The notes: generated from the letters alone by a model not told the origin. A DNA stretch of 64,000 nucleotides from an uncultured Christensenellaceae bacterium (GCA_910586985.1 CAJUKK010000009.1:27636-91635), one strand, 5' to 3'. Counted from the first letter of the stretch, positions 33,085 to 42,227 are shown. Numbers and translations are program-made.

Positions 33085-35622
33085 ATGGAACTTTTCAAAT
33101 TATTCGGCAGTATAGCGGTTGACAATGCCGATGCAAACAAGGCTATTGACGAAACAGGCGAAAAGGCGGAATCCTTTTCATCCAAACTGGGAAACGGCAT
33201 CAAAACCGCAGCGAAGTGGGGAACTGCTATTGTTGCAGGCGCATCCACAGCAGTTGCAGGTCTTGCAAAATTCGCACAATCTTCCGCTGCTACGGCTGAC
33301 AACATCGACAAGATGTCCCAAAAAATCGGCATTTCAAGGGAAGCCTATCAAGAATTGGATTTCATCTGTTCCCAAAGCGGAACTTCTGTTGACAGTTTGC
33401 AAATGGGAATGAAATCGTTGCTGACAGCAATGGATGGTGCGGTGTCGGGAACTGAATCGAACATTGCACAATTCGAAAGACTGGGCGTGACCGTGACAGA
33501 TGCAAACGGAAATCTGCGTTCGCAGGAAGAAGTGATGTGGGATGTCATGGCAGCGTTGCAGTCGATGGATAATCAGGCAGAAAAGGCAAGGCTTGCGAAT
33601 GAACTTTTCGGCAGATCGGGTTCTGAACTGATGCCGTTGTTAAACGGCGAAGCAGGGTCAATCGAAGCGATGAAAGAGCAGGCGCATGAACTTGGTCTTG
33701 TCCTGGGGGATGAACTTGTTGACAATGGCGTTGTTTTGACGGACACCCTTGACCAAACCAAAAGGGCGTTTTCGTCAATCGTCACGCAGTTGGGCGGTTC
33801 GTTGATGCCTATTTTGACGAAGGTTCTGACTTACATTCAGAAGTCGTTGCCTTCCATCAATGCGTTGGTCGGAAAACTTGCGCCGGTGTTGGCAACATTG
33901 TTTGATTCGTTGCTTCCGCCCTTGATGGAGTTGGCAGAAGAAGTGTTCCCGATCCTGTTTGACTTGATTGAAATGCTTATTCCGCCAGTTGCAGAAATCG
34001 TCAGGTCGCTTCTACCGCTTATTACAAGCCTTCTGTCATCGGTCATTAAACCGTTGGTGCAGTTGGTCAAATCGGTGCTTCCACCGCTCATTAAAGTGGT
34101 GCAGGCGGTTATTCCGCCCCTGATTGAAATAATTCAATCAATCTTGCCAGTTCTCACACGATTGGTTGAAGCACTTACACCCATAATAGTGAACATAATC
34201 GAAGCAATTTTGCCGGTTATCATTGAACTGGTGAATGCGCTTCTTCCTATAATTAAGCAGTTTATTGACACAATGCTGCCGATTATGATTGATTTGATAA
34301 ATAGACTGACACCTATTTTCAAACAGATAATCGAAAAACTTTTGCCAGTCATCATAGACCTGGTGAAAATGTTGACACCGTTGATTTCGAACATTATTTC
34401 GGCGGTGTTGCCTGTGGTGATTCAGTTGCTGAATACACTGACACCACTGATAGAATATATCATCACAAACATATTGCCGATTGTCATTCAACTGATAGAA
34501 ACGCTGATTCCGATAATCATGAAAATAATCGAAAGAATTCTTCCGATTGTCATTGAATTGGTGAACAAGGTTGTGCCTATTTTGATGAAGATAATCGAAG
34601 CAATTCTTCCGGTCATCATCAGTCTGTTGGATATTCTGACACCTATCCTGGAAGCGTTGATGCCTATTCTTGAACCGATTTTGGAATTGCTGATGGTTCT
34701 ACTTGAACCACTGTTTCAAATTCTTGAAATCATTCTTCCGCCCTTGACAACTTTGCTTCAATTCCTTGCGAACATAATCAGCACGGTTGTCAAACCCATC
34801 ATTGAATGGGTTGCAAGTTTCCTTTCGGGAACTCTCACAGGGGCGTTGGACGGCATCCGAAATCTAATCGGAAATGTCGGTGGCGCATTCAAGTCGGTAT
34901 GGGAAGGAATCAAGTCAGTGTGGTCGGGTGCAGGTAACTTCTTCGGCGGTATATGGAACGGAATCAAGAACGCCTTTTCAAATGTCACCGATTGGTTCAA
35001 AAATGTATTTTCGAACGCTTGGCAAGCCGTGAAGAATGTTTTCAGCACTGGCGGAAAGATATTCGATGGCATCAAAGACGGCATTGTGACGGCGTTCAAG
35101 GCTGTTGTCAACGCTATAATCAAAGGCATTAACAAAGTCATTGCATTGCCTTTCAACGCTATCAACGGCATCTTGGGCAAAATAAAGGGCATCAGTATTG
35201 TCGGCATCAAACCCTTCGATTGGATAAAACTTTTTAGTGTTCCCCAAATTCCACTGCTTCGAAAAGGCGGTGTTTTGAAAAAAGGACAGACAGGTTTCCT
35301 TGAAGGTGATGGTGACGAAGCGGTTGTTCCACTTGAACAGAACACTGGGTGGATAAATAAAATTGCTGATAAACTTTACGCATTGAATGCGGAAGCAGAC
35401 AGCAACAAACTGAAAAGTTCGGAAACACCTGACCGTCTTGCAACCGCTGTGAAAGAAGGTTTGGAAGGACAGACAGCGGTTGTTTCTAAAATGCTGAATG
35501 CGATTCTTCAAGCAATCTACAAACTTGATGAAGGTTTGGGTGATAAACTTTACGAAGCAATGACAGGGTTGCAGTTCCGCATCAATGAAAGGGAATTCGC
35601 ACGGCTTGTCAAAGGGGTGTAA
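33085..35622 (+). CDS. Tape measure protein with 11-residue hydrophobic repeats
   Basis: An 845-residue protein. Residues 1-240 form the N-terminal coiled region, with a TMP-like motif around IDKMSQKIGISREAYQELDF. Residues about 250-560 are a long series of 11-residue repeats with Pro at one fixed position (LPIIxxLIxxL/TPIIxxIIExI style), very hydrophobic. The C-terminal part has repeated WxGIKSVWSGAGNFF-like units and ends with the GEAVVPL-type segment. By the usual rule of about 0.15 nm per residue the tail would be about 125 nm long. Confidence 0.9.
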   Translation: MELFKLFGSIAVDNADANKAIDETGEKAESFSSKLGNGIKTAAKWGTAIVAGASTAVAGLAKFAQSSAATADNIDKMSQKIGISREAYQELDFICSQSGTSVDSLQMGMKSLLTAMDGAVSGTESNIAQFERLGVTVTDANGNLRSQEEVMWDVMAALQSMDNQAEKARLANELFGRSGSELMPLLNGEAGSIEAMKEQAHELGLVLGDELVDNGVVLTDTLDQTKRAFSSIVTQLGGSLMPILTKVLTYIQKSLPSINALVGKLAPVLATLFDSLLPPLMELAEEVFPILFDLIEMLIPPVAEIVRSLLPLITSLLSSVIKPLVQLVKSVLPPLIKVVQAVIPPLIEIIQSILPVLTRLVEALTPIIVNIIEAILPVIIELVNALLPIIKQFIDTMLPIMIDLINRLTPIFKQIIEKLLPVIIDLVKMLTPLISNIISAVLPVVIQLLNTLTPLIEYIITNILPIVIQLIETLIPIIMKIIERILPIVIELVNKVVPILMKIIEAILPVIISLLDILTPILEALMPILEPILELLMVLLEPLFQILEIILPPLTTLLQFLANIISTVVKPIIEWVASFLSGTLTGALDGIRNLIGNVGGAFKSVWEGIKSVWSGAGNFFGGIWNGIKNAFSNVTDWFKNVFSNAWQAVKNVFSTGGKIFDGIKDGIVTAFKAVVNAIIKGINKVIALPFNAINGILGKIKGISIVGIKPFDWIKLFSVPQIPLLRKGGVLKKGQTGFLEGDGDEAVVPLEQNTGWINKIADKLYALNAEADSNKLKSSETPDRLATAVKEGLEGQTAVVSKMLNAILQAIYKLDEGLGDKLYEAMTGLQFRINEREFARLVKGV

Positions 35623-35624
35623 AT

Positions 35625-36461
35625 ATGCTTGAAAAAGTCAAATTCATAAATCACATGAACGAAGCGATGGACTGGGGAAGCAATGGAATTTATGTAAACC
35701 AAAACGACCTGCGAAATTATTCGTGGGACTATGCGAAGGAAAACAACAAAATTTCAGCATTTTCCCAGTCCATCGTGAAAAAATCAGTCCCCATAGTTAT
35801 TGCCTGTCAGTCAGAAGATGAAGGGGTTGCGATCAAAAACAGACTATTCGAAATATGCGAAAAAGATGTTCTTGCAACGCAACACGGCAGATTGATTGTC
35901 GGGGACTATTATTTGAAGTGCTTCGTCAGTGGTTCTTCCAAAACAGAATATCTGAAACACAAAGGATATTTGAAAGTAACGCTGACGATTGTCACAGACT
36001 ATCCGCAGTGGATAAAAGAAAGCACGGTCACATTCCGAAATGACGAAGATTCAGTCGCACAGGAAGGGGCAAAACGCAATCTTGACTTCAATGTGGACTT
36101 TGCCTACAACTATGCATCAGAACTACACGGCAACACGCTGAACAATGCAGGTTTTGTCGGCACAAACTTCCGCCTGATTATTTATGGCGCATGTACGACC
36201 CCCACAATCTACATTTCGGGTCACCGCTATCAAGTGAATCGCATTGTCGAAGCGAATGAATATCTGACCATTGACAGCGTTGAAAAGACAATCACGCTGA
36301 CGAAGCGAAACGGCGAAATTGTGAACTGTTTCAATTTTCGTGACAGAGATTCATATATCTTCGAAAAAATCCCTTCGGGAAGCAATGTGGTCAGTTGGAA
36401 TGGTGACTTTGGATTTGACATCGTTCTGATTGAAGAAAGGAGTGAACCCAAATGGACTTGA
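35625..36461 (+). CDS. Distal tail protein (Dit-like)
   Basis: A 278-residue protein directly after the tape measure. The start MLEKVKFINHMNEAMDWGSNGIYVNQNDL and a C-terminal beta domain (RNGEIVNCFNFRD, IPSGSNVVSWNG) fit the distal tail/siphovirus tail component family, the hub linking tail tube and baseplate. It overlaps the next gene by 10 bases. Confidence 0.75.
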   Translation: MLEKVKFINHMNEAMDWGSNGIYVNQNDLRNYSWDYAKENNKISAFSQSIVKKSVPIVIACQSEDEGVAIKNRLFEICEKDVLATQHGRLIVGDYYLKCFVSGSSKTEYLKHKGYLKVTLTIVTDYPQWIKESTVTFRNDEDSVAQEGAKRNLDFNVDFAYNYASELHGNTLNNAGFVGTNFRLIIYGACTTPTIYISGHRYQVNRIVEANEYLTIDSVEKTITLTKRNGEIVNCFNFRDRDSYIFEKIPSGSNVVSWNGDFGFDIVLIEERSEPKWT

Positions 36462-37417
36462 TATATATGGACGATAAAAAAAGGGACATCGGGGTCATGA
36501 AAAACTTCACACTTGATTTGGCGTTCGGGGAAGATGAAAACAACTTTGAATTGTCAACCGTTATGGAAAACAATGTGTGCGAATCGGGGTTCTACATATA
36601 CGCCGAAGGCACTGACTATGGCGGAATAATTGACCAAATCAAAGTCAACACCAGTTCGAATTCGTTGAAATATATCGGCAGAACCTGGCATGGTATTCTT
36701 GGAAGTAAAATCCTTCAACCTGATGATGGGCAAGACTACTTGATTTTATCGGGCGATGCAAACCAGGTTCTTGCCGAACTCATTCAGCGAATGAACCTGG
36801 GGGATTTGTTTGTTGCACCCGATGCCCCTTCGGGGTTGACGGTGCGGAACTACAAAATGAACAGATACATTGACGGCTACAAAGGCATTGTGAAGATGCT
36901 TCAATCCGTCAACGGCAAATTGAACATAACCTTCCGACAAGGTTATGCGACACTGACGGCAAAGCCGTTGGTGGACTATTCGAAGAATGAAGAATTCGAT
37001 TCTTCGCAGATCAGTTTCGAAATCAAAAAGAATTTCAAGCCGACAAACCATGTGATCTGTTTGGGCGCAGGTGACCTTGCGGAAAGAACCGTCATTCACC
37101 TGTACGCCGACAAGGACGGAAACATTTCCCACACGAAGTCATTCTTCGGAATGGATGAAGTGTGCGAAGTGTACGATTGCAGCAATGCGGAATCGAACGA
37201 AGAACTTGAAAACGGCGGAAGGGAAGTGATTGAAAAGTCGTGGAATTCCGATTCCGTGAAAATCAACTTCACGAATTCATCTTCGGTGTATGACATCGGG
37301 GATATTGTCGGGGCGAAAGAAAATGTCACAGGCATTTCAATCGTTCAAAAAATCATCAAGAAAATAGTCACCCTTAAAAACGAAAGGGCAACTATATCTT
37401 ACAAGGTAGGTGAATAA
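36452..37417 (+). CDS. Tail protein (ReqiPepy6 gp37-like)
   Basis: A 321-residue protein. YMDDKKRDIGVMKNFTLDLAFG, GGIIDQIKVNTSSNSLKYIG-type strands and a C-terminal IVQKIIKKIVTLKNE resemble the siphovirus Gp37-like tail hub family. It is likely a baseplate protein between Dit and the receptor-binding protein. No catalytic motif is visible. Confidence 0.7.
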   Translation: MDLIYMDDKKRDIGVMKNFTLDLAFGEDENNFELSTVMENNVCESGFYIYAEGTDYGGIIDQIKVNTSSNSLKYIGRTWHGILGSKILQPDDGQDYLILSGDANQVLAELIQRMNLGDLFVAPDAPSGLTVRNYKMNRYIDGYKGIVKMLQSVNGKLNITFRQGYATLTAKPLVDYSKNEEFDSSQISFEIKKNFKPTNHVICLGAGDLAERTVIHLYADKDGNISHTKSFFGMDEVCEVYDCSNAESNEELENGGREVIEKSWNSDSVKINFTNSSSVYDIGDIVGAKENVTGISIVQKIIKKIVTLKNERATISYKVGE

Positions 37418-37419
37418 AA

Positions 37420-39516
37420 ATGGCAAATATGCATCTTGTCACAGGCTATGCAAACAAAGAACACATCAAGTCCGCAGACCAAGGAAGTTTCAACGCAGCG
37501 GTGCTTGGTGAAGGTGAATTTGTCCTTGAAAGGGGAAGCAAGTTCGCATTCACCATCATTTCGAACAACATCGTCAGAATCAAAGACGGTGATATTCTCA
37601 TGCAGGGACGGCACATCAGGCTTGATGATGGGTCATACATAGACCTGGATTTTGAAAACGGACAGCAGGGGTTCAAACGCAACGATCTGATTGTTGTCAG
37701 ATACACGAAGGATTCCGCAACTGGCGTTGAAGAAACAAACCTGGTTGTTATCAAGGGAACGCCCACAACCGGCAACGCAACAGACCCTGACCCGATAAAA
37801 GGGGACATCATCAATGACCATGTGCTTGTCAACGACATGCCCCTGTACCGTGTACCCTTCGATGGGTTGAACATTCAGAATTTGGTTTGTCTGTTTGAAG
37901 TTCTTCCGTCATGGAAAACTTTGAAGGCACAGTCCATTGAAGAAACACAGACGGCAATTCAAACGGCAGCAGAGCAGAAACTCAACGAAGCGATTGACAC
38001 CATCGAAACGCAGATGAACCATGTGGTCGAACAGGCGGAAGATGCCGTTGCAAGAGTTCCTGCGGTTAAACATGGAACGACAGATCCGACAAAGAATACA
38101 GTCGGCATTCTCGGTCAAATCTACATCAACACGGCAAGCAAGAAAATATTCCATTGTGTTGCCGTTGCTTCGGGTGTTTACACTTGGGTTGGTGATGTTT
38201 TGCCCGAATTGATTGTGACCACAAAGAAAGGGGTCACGGTCACCGTGACGAACGGTGTTATCACTTACAACGCAACTTCGAACGGCAAAGCAACTTTCAC
38301 CGTTCCGAATTATGGCAAGTGGACGGTTTCCGCAACTATTAACGGCACGGTTATTTCGAAGGTTGTCGATGTCACCGAAGCGAAACAAATTCCTGTTCTG
38401 CTCGGCTATCAGACAATGACGGCAGTCATCAATCTGTCGAACAGCAATCCTACAACCTGCGTAACATACGCAGATGATGCGGTTGGAATGACGGCGGAAC
38501 AGTGGGATGAATTCTTCGGACACTATCCGGTATTATTGAAGGGCGGCAAGGAAGTCGGAAGATTAGACCGGAACAATTATGCGCTTTTTGAAGATGGCAG
38601 TCTTGCCGACATCGAATCGGGCAAAAGCGGTGATGTCATGATTGCATTTCCCCGAAGGGGACTGAAAATCACAAAATCAGGAACAACCACCATGACGATT
38701 TCGATGACGAACGACCCCGACAACCCTGACTTCAAATATTATGCCCATCAAAGGGGAAGTGTACAAAAGAATGTGTTCTATATTGGTGCATTCAAAGGGT
38801 ACAAGGACGGTGACAACAAACTTCGTTCGTTATCGGGTAAAACACCAACAGTCAGCATCACCATTGGTGCTGCAAGAACCTATGCCCAAAATAACGGCAG
38901 CGGTTATGAACAATCTGCATTCTATCAGTTGTTGTTCAGACAGTGCGCCTATGTCATGAAGTTCGGTTCGCTGAATTCACAAACGGCAGTCGGAAAAGGG
39001 TTGGTCAGTGCAAGCGCAAAGGTCAACACTGGCGGTGCGAACGCCTATGGAATGGATTGTGAAATTATAAAAGCAAGCAATCCTTCCTACATGACGGATG
39101 GCAAACATCAAGTGAAGTGTTTGGGTGTGGAAGATTTTTGGGGTAATGTTTGGGAATGGATTGACGGTTTGGTCACCGATTCAAGCAACCCCATAAACAT
39201 TCTGACGAACACCGACAACTTCCAGGACAACGGCAAGGGCGCAGGGTATATGACCACATCTTCGGGAATGTCAAGCGGAGACGGCGGTTGGTTGAAAGAA
39301 CCGCAGGGCAACACCGAAGCAGGTTTCACATTCAAGGCAAGCGGTGGATCGTCAACCACATACTTCACCGATTCTGCGGGTTTGAGTGGCGGTTGTGTCA
39401 CTTATTTCGGCGGTCGTTGGTCGGATGGCGATGCTGCCGGTGCTTTCTGTTTGTATGTGGGTAATTTCGCTTCGGGTTCGAATGGTTATGTTTCGGCGCG
39501 CTTGATGTATTTATAA
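37420..39516 (+). CDS. DGR-diversified tail receptor-binding protein (SUMF1/C-lectin fold)
   Basis: A 698-residue tail protein. Residues about 1-270 are an upper-baseplate/fibre attachment part with a helical segment (ETQTAIQTAAEQKLNEAIDT). A small Ig-like domain follows (TVTVTNGVITYNATSNG). From about residue 400 there is a formylglycine-generating-enzyme/C-type-lectin fold with the signature EDFWGNVWEWIDGL. The last 47 residues (39369-39509) are the variable repeat. They match a template repeat 209 bases downstream, with substitutions mostly at template adenines. Retroelement diversification would change receptor specificity. Confidence 0.9.
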   Translation: MANMHLVTGYANKEHIKSADQGSFNAAVLGEGEFVLERGSKFAFTIISNNIVRIKDGDILMQGRHIRLDDGSYIDLDFENGQQGFKRNDLIVVRYTKDSATGVEETNLVVIKGTPTTGNATDPDPIKGDIINDHVLVNDMPLYRVPFDGLNIQNLVCLFEVLPSWKTLKAQSIEETQTAIQTAAEQKLNEAIDTIETQMNHVVEQAEDAVARVPAVKHGTTDPTKNTVGILGQIYINTASKKIFHCVAVASGVYTWVGDVLPELIVTTKKGVTVTVTNGVITYNATSNGKATFTVPNYGKWTVSATINGTVISKVVDVTEAKQIPVLLGYQTMTAVINLSNSNPTTCVTYADDAVGMTAEQWDEFFGHYPVLLKGGKEVGRLDRNNYALFEDGSLADIESGKSGDVMIAFPRRGLKITKSGTTTMTISMTNDPDNPDFKYYAHQRGSVQKNVFYIGAFKGYKDGDNKLRSLSGKTPTVSITIGAARTYAQNNGSGYEQSAFYQLLFRQCAYVMKFGSLNSQTAVGKGLVSASAKVNTGGANAYGMDCEIIKASNPSYMTDGKHQVKCLGVEDFWGNVWEWIDGLVTDSSNPINILTNTDNFQDNGKGAGYMTTSSGMSSGDGGWLKEPQGNTEAGFTFKASGGSSTTYFTDSAGLSGGCVTYFGGRWSDGDAAGAFCLYVGNFASGSNGYVSARLMYL
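39369..39509 (+). repeat. DGR variable repeat (VR)
   Basis: A 141-base segment at the very end of the tail protein gene that aligns without gaps to 39578-39718. By eye about 25 positions differ and about 19 of these are adenines in the template. The codons hit are those of surface loop residues (template Asn, Thr and Ser changed to Ala, Gly, Tyr, Asp and others). Confidence 0.88.
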
Positions 39517-39577
39517 CAAAAACAGGGGTGTCGAACGATTGAAATATTATCAAGAAGAAAAGCACAACAAACAAGTT

Positions 39578-39718
39578 CGATTGTACGAGTTTGAATGGCG
39601 GTTGTGTCGCTAGTTTCGGCGGTGGTTGGTCGAATGGCGATAATACCGGTACTTTCTATTTGAATGTGAATAATTCCACTTCGGATTCGAATGGTAATGT
39701 TTCGGCGCACTTAAAGTT
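39578..39718 (+). repeat. DGR template repeat (TR)
   Basis: A non-coding copy of the variable repeat, rich in AAT codons in the equivalent frame (SNGDNT, YLNVNN, SDSNGN), as is typical of templates that let adenine mutagenesis sample many residues. Six differences from VR are not at template adenines, which suggests drift since the last retrohoming. It lies between the tail gene and the reverse transcriptase gene. Confidence 0.88.
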
Positions 39719-39743
39719 TTCAAAAGGTTCATATTGTTTGCTG

Positions 39744-39769
39744 AACCCCCGATGCAAGTCGGGGGTTTG
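39744..39769 (+). terminator. Hairpin between template repeat and reverse transcriptase gene
   Basis: AACCCCCGA pairs perfectly with TCGGGGGTT around a 6-base loop, with only a short T run after it. It is placed just behind the template repeat. It may be a terminator or the structured element that defines the template RNA for priming. Confidence 0.5.
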
Positions 39770-39902
39770 ACATAAACGAAGTGCGTTCGCACCCTGCCAC
39801 AGGGCAAAACACAAAAACCTTTATCCTGTATTAGTAGCCTTCCGAATGTACTTCCGAAGGTCGAAAGTTCGGGGAAAGAAAACATCAACAAGGGGTGTTT
39901 CT

Positions 39903-40973
39903 ATGAAAAGATATGGCAATATCTACAAAGAAATTTTCACAATGGAAAATTTGAAACTGGCGCACAAAAACGCCAGGAAGGACAAAGCCTTCTACAAGGA
40001 TGTGAAGAAGGTTGACAGTGATCCCGAATTCTATCTTGGGCAAATTCAAGAAATGCTGATGAACAAAACCTATACCGTCAGCGATTATTCGGTTTCAACA
40101 ATAAACGACAAAGGCAAAGACCGTGAACTGATGAAACTGCCGTATTTTCCCGACAGAATAATCCAGTGGGCGATTTTGCTTCAAATCGAAAAGGTGTTCG
40201 TCAATACCCTTTGCGGTCACACCTGCGCTTCACTGAAAGGCAGGGGAATCAAAAGGGCAATGAAACTTGTCGATGAATTTATGACGGATGTTCCAGGGAC
40301 GGAATTCTGTTTGAAAATCGACATTCGGAAGTTTTATCCGAACATCAACCACGCAGTTCTGAAACAGTTGCTGCGGAAGAAATTCAAGGATGCGGATTTG
40401 CTTGAACTGCTTGATAGAATCATCGATTCCTATCCTGGGGAAAAGGGTGTTCCGATTGGTTCATACCTTTCACAATACCTGGCGAATTATTATCTTGCAT
40501 ACTTTGACCACTGGTTGAAGGAAGAAATGCAAATCAAATATGTTGTCCGATATATGGATGACATTGTGATTTTTAGTTCGTCAAAAGCATTCTTGCATAG
40601 CCTTCGAAAGCAGATGGACGAATATCTTCGAATTCGGCTTGACCTTCAAATCAAACCGAATTGGCAGGTGTTTCCTGTCGATGCAAGGGGCGTTGACTTT
40701 GTGGGATATAGGTTTTTCCACGGTTACAAACTACTACGCAAAACCACCTGCAAAAAGTTCAAGAAGAAAATGGTGCAAATCCAAAGGAAACAGTGTGACG
40801 GCAATCTGATCAACTATTCTGAATGGTGCAGCGCAAATTCTTACAACGGATGGTTGAAGTGGTGCAATTCATATCGGTTACGACAAAAATACATCGAATC
40901 GATTCAACCTTCGTTGGATAGGTACTACAACGAAGTTGTCAAATCAAAATCTAAAAGGAAGGTGCAATCATGA
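39903..40973 (+). CDS. DGR-type reverse transcriptase
   Basis: A 356-residue RNA-directed DNA polymerase. Motifs in order: KLPYFPDRIIQWAILL (domain 2), CLKIDIRKFYPNINH (domain 3), GVPIGSYLSQYLANYYL (domain 4, the SQ form typical of diversity-generating retroelements), VVRYMDDIVIFSS (domain 5, YMDD active site) and VDFVGYRFF (domains 6-7). No maturase or endonuclease domain is present. The start at 39903 behind AAGGGGTG is preferred to 39846. With TR and VR next to it, its job is error-prone copying of the template into the tail gene. No accessory Avd protein is recognised. Confidence 0.92.
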   Translation: MKRYGNIYKEIFTMENLKLAHKNARKDKAFYKDVKKVDSDPEFYLGQIQEMLMNKTYTVSDYSVSTINDKGKDRELMKLPYFPDRIIQWAILLQIEKVFVNTLCGHTCASLKGRGIKRAMKLVDEFMTDVPGTEFCLKIDIRKFYPNINHAVLKQLLRKKFKDADLLELLDRIIDSYPGEKGVPIGSYLSQYLANYYLAYFDHWLKEEMQIKYVVRYMDDIVIFSSSKAFLHSLRKQMDEYLRIRLDLQIKPNWQVFPVDARGVDFVGYRFFHGYKLLRKTTCKKFKKKMVQIQRKQCDGNLINYSEWCSANSYNGWLKWCNSYRLRQKYIESIQPSLDRYYNEVVKSKSKRKVQS

Positions 40974-41239
40974 AAGACATGGGAATTGTTCACGGCAACG
41001 GTGAACAGGCAAAAGCAGTGATTGTCGGCGTTGATACGGTATATGTTCACACCGACATTCAGAAGGTCGAAACAGACCACAACGGAAAGGCGGTGGAAGA
41101 TTTGTTTTCCTATCACGAAGTGCAATATTCCAAAGACGAATACTTGGATTTGATGATGAAGGAAAACGCAGCCTTGAAGGAAAGCATCACCGACACGCAA
41201 ATTGCGTTGTGTGAAATCTATGAATCGATGGGGGGTTAA
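40970..41239 (+). CDS. Small tail-region protein
   Basis: An 89-residue protein overlapping the reverse transcriptase stop by 4 bases. N-terminal strands (GEQAKAVIVGVDTVYVH) and a C-terminal helix (ENAALKESITDTQIALCEIY) are typical of short phage proteins that follow tail fibres. Translational coupling to the reverse transcriptase makes a retroelement-accessory role conceivable, but it does not look like Avd (too small, not a helical bundle). Confidence 0.6.
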   Translation: MKDMGIVHGNGEQAKAVIVGVDTVYVHTDIQKVETDHNGKAVEDLFSYHEVQYSKDEYLDLMMKENAALKESITDTQIALCEIYESMGG

Positions 41240-41245
41240 AGCGAT

Positions 41246-41350
41246 ATGGCGAAGGTTTATGCAGATTTGATTCGCAAAGGCATCAAGACCATTGACGATG
41301 TTCCGGTCAAACTGAAAACAGCCGTTGAAGCGTTGTTGGCAGAACAGTGA
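41246..41350 (+). CDS. XkdX/CD1375-like small phage protein
   Basis: A 34-residue protein, MAKVYADLIRKGIKTIDDVP and so on, of the CD1375-like type commonly found between tail fibre and holin genes in Clostridia phages. Function unknown. It starts 7 bases after the previous stop. Confidence 0.7.
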   Translation: MAKVYADLIRKGIKTIDDVPVKLKTAVEALLAEQ

Positions 41351-41496
41351 TTTGACCGCCCGAATCCTGCCCCACGCTCGGCAGGATAAGCGAATGGGGG
41401 TGCGGTTGAACATTCACCCTTGCGAAAATAAAAGCCGTCAGAAGGGCGATTTTGCGCCTTAAACGGCAATATTTCAAAAGGAAGGTAAACGACAAC
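41351..41496. other. Intergenic region without recognised gene
   Basis: 146 bases between the XkdX-like gene and the first holin-like gene. An endolysin gene might be expected hereabouts in related prophages, but no reading frame of suitable size exists. Only the ribosome site AAAGGAAGG of the next gene is recognised. Confidence 0.4.
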
Positions 41497-41757
41497 ATGA
41501 CAACAGAAATCATTGTGGCATTGATCACACTGGTCGGAACGCTCATCGGAACATTTTCGGGCATTGTGGTCGGGACAAAGTTGATCAATTATAGGATTGA
41601 ACAACTTGAAAAGAAGGTTGACAAACACAATCAAGTAATTGACCGTGTTTATAAACTGGAAAAACAGGATGCAGTCCACAACGAAGAAATCAAAGTGGCA
41701 AATCACCGCATTGAAGATTTGGAAAGACTGCAAGAAAAATCAACATCTAAAAAATAA
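41497..41757 (+). CDS. XhlA/BhlA-like membrane protein
   Basis: An 86-residue protein starting at 41497 (AAAGGAAGGTAAACGAC upstream). One transmembrane helix at residues 4-28 (IIVALITLVGTLIGTFSGIVV) is followed by a long cytoplasmic coiled coil. The topology is that of hemolysin XhlA-like proteins, which assist holins, or of short phage spanin-like factors. Confidence 0.6.
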   Translation: MTTEIIVALITLVGTLIGTFSGIVVGTKLINYRIEQLEKKVDKHNQVIDRVYKLEKQDAVHNEEIKVANHRIEDLERLQEKSTSKK

Positions 41758-41774
41758 AAGGACGGTATTCAGAA

Positions 41775-42116
41775 ATGAAAAAAATTGATTGGAAATCAAA
41801 ACTGACAAGCAGAAAGTTTTGGGCAGCGATTGTTTCCGCTGCTGCTTCGATTGCAGTTGCATTCGGCGCAGGGGACGGCACGGTTGCCCAAATCACCGCC
41901 ATCATTATGGCAGGCGCAACGGTGATCGCATACATAATCGGGGAAGGCTTGGTCGATGCAAGCAGGAACAAATCCGAAACAGACAAGACCGAAACCGACA
42001 CTGCAAAGACCGATGCAGAGCAGAAGGAAGATGTGACCGGCAAGACTATTGACGAAAAATCCGACACGCCTTCCGAAACGGCAAGCACCCCCGAAAGTAA
42101 ACAAAATTGTGATTGA
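41775..42116 (+). CDS. Phage holin
   Basis: A 113-residue protein. A basic start (KKIDWKSKLTSRKFW) precedes two hydrophobic helices (about residues 16-35 and 44-60) and a long charged tail (SETDKTETDTAKTDAEQKED). The layout fits a class II holin of Gram-positive phages. It is the last phage gene before the right attachment site. The partner endolysin is not visible. Confidence 0.7.
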   Translation: MKKIDWKSKLTSRKFWAAIVSAAASIAVAFGAGDGTVAQITAIIMAGATVIAYIIGEGLVDASRNKSETDKTETDTAKTDAEQKEDVTGKTIDEKSDTPSETASTPESKQNCD

Positions 42117-42135
42117 TACTAACTTGATACTATTT

Positions 42136-42145
42136 TGTTACTAAC
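42136..42145. other. Candidate attR core (TGTTACTAAC)
   Basis: Exact copy of the 10-mer at 4128-4137, 20 bases after the last phage gene and preceded by two GATACTA motifs. It marks the probable right boundary of the prophage. Confidence 0.4.
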
Positions 42146-42227
42146 GCAGGGGTTTTTGCCCATTCTTGCAGGGTGAAAATCTTGAATTTTAGACCGAAAA
42201 ATGTGCTTTTAACCCCCTATTAGGCAC

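Noticed and set aside
33850..34760. Regular 33-base periodicity resembling a repeat array
   Set aside because: It is the nucleotide image of 11-residue repeats in the tape measure protein; units are diverged and there are no spacers, so not a CRISPR array.
39539..39613. 24-residue frame from TTG overlapping the template repeat
   Set aside because: Too short, overlaps a non-coding template and lacks support beyond a weak ribosome site.
39846..40973. Reverse transcriptase as a retron or group II intron enzyme
   Set aside because: No msr/msd-like RNA or intron domains; TR/VR pair and the SQ motif identify a diversity-generating retroelement.
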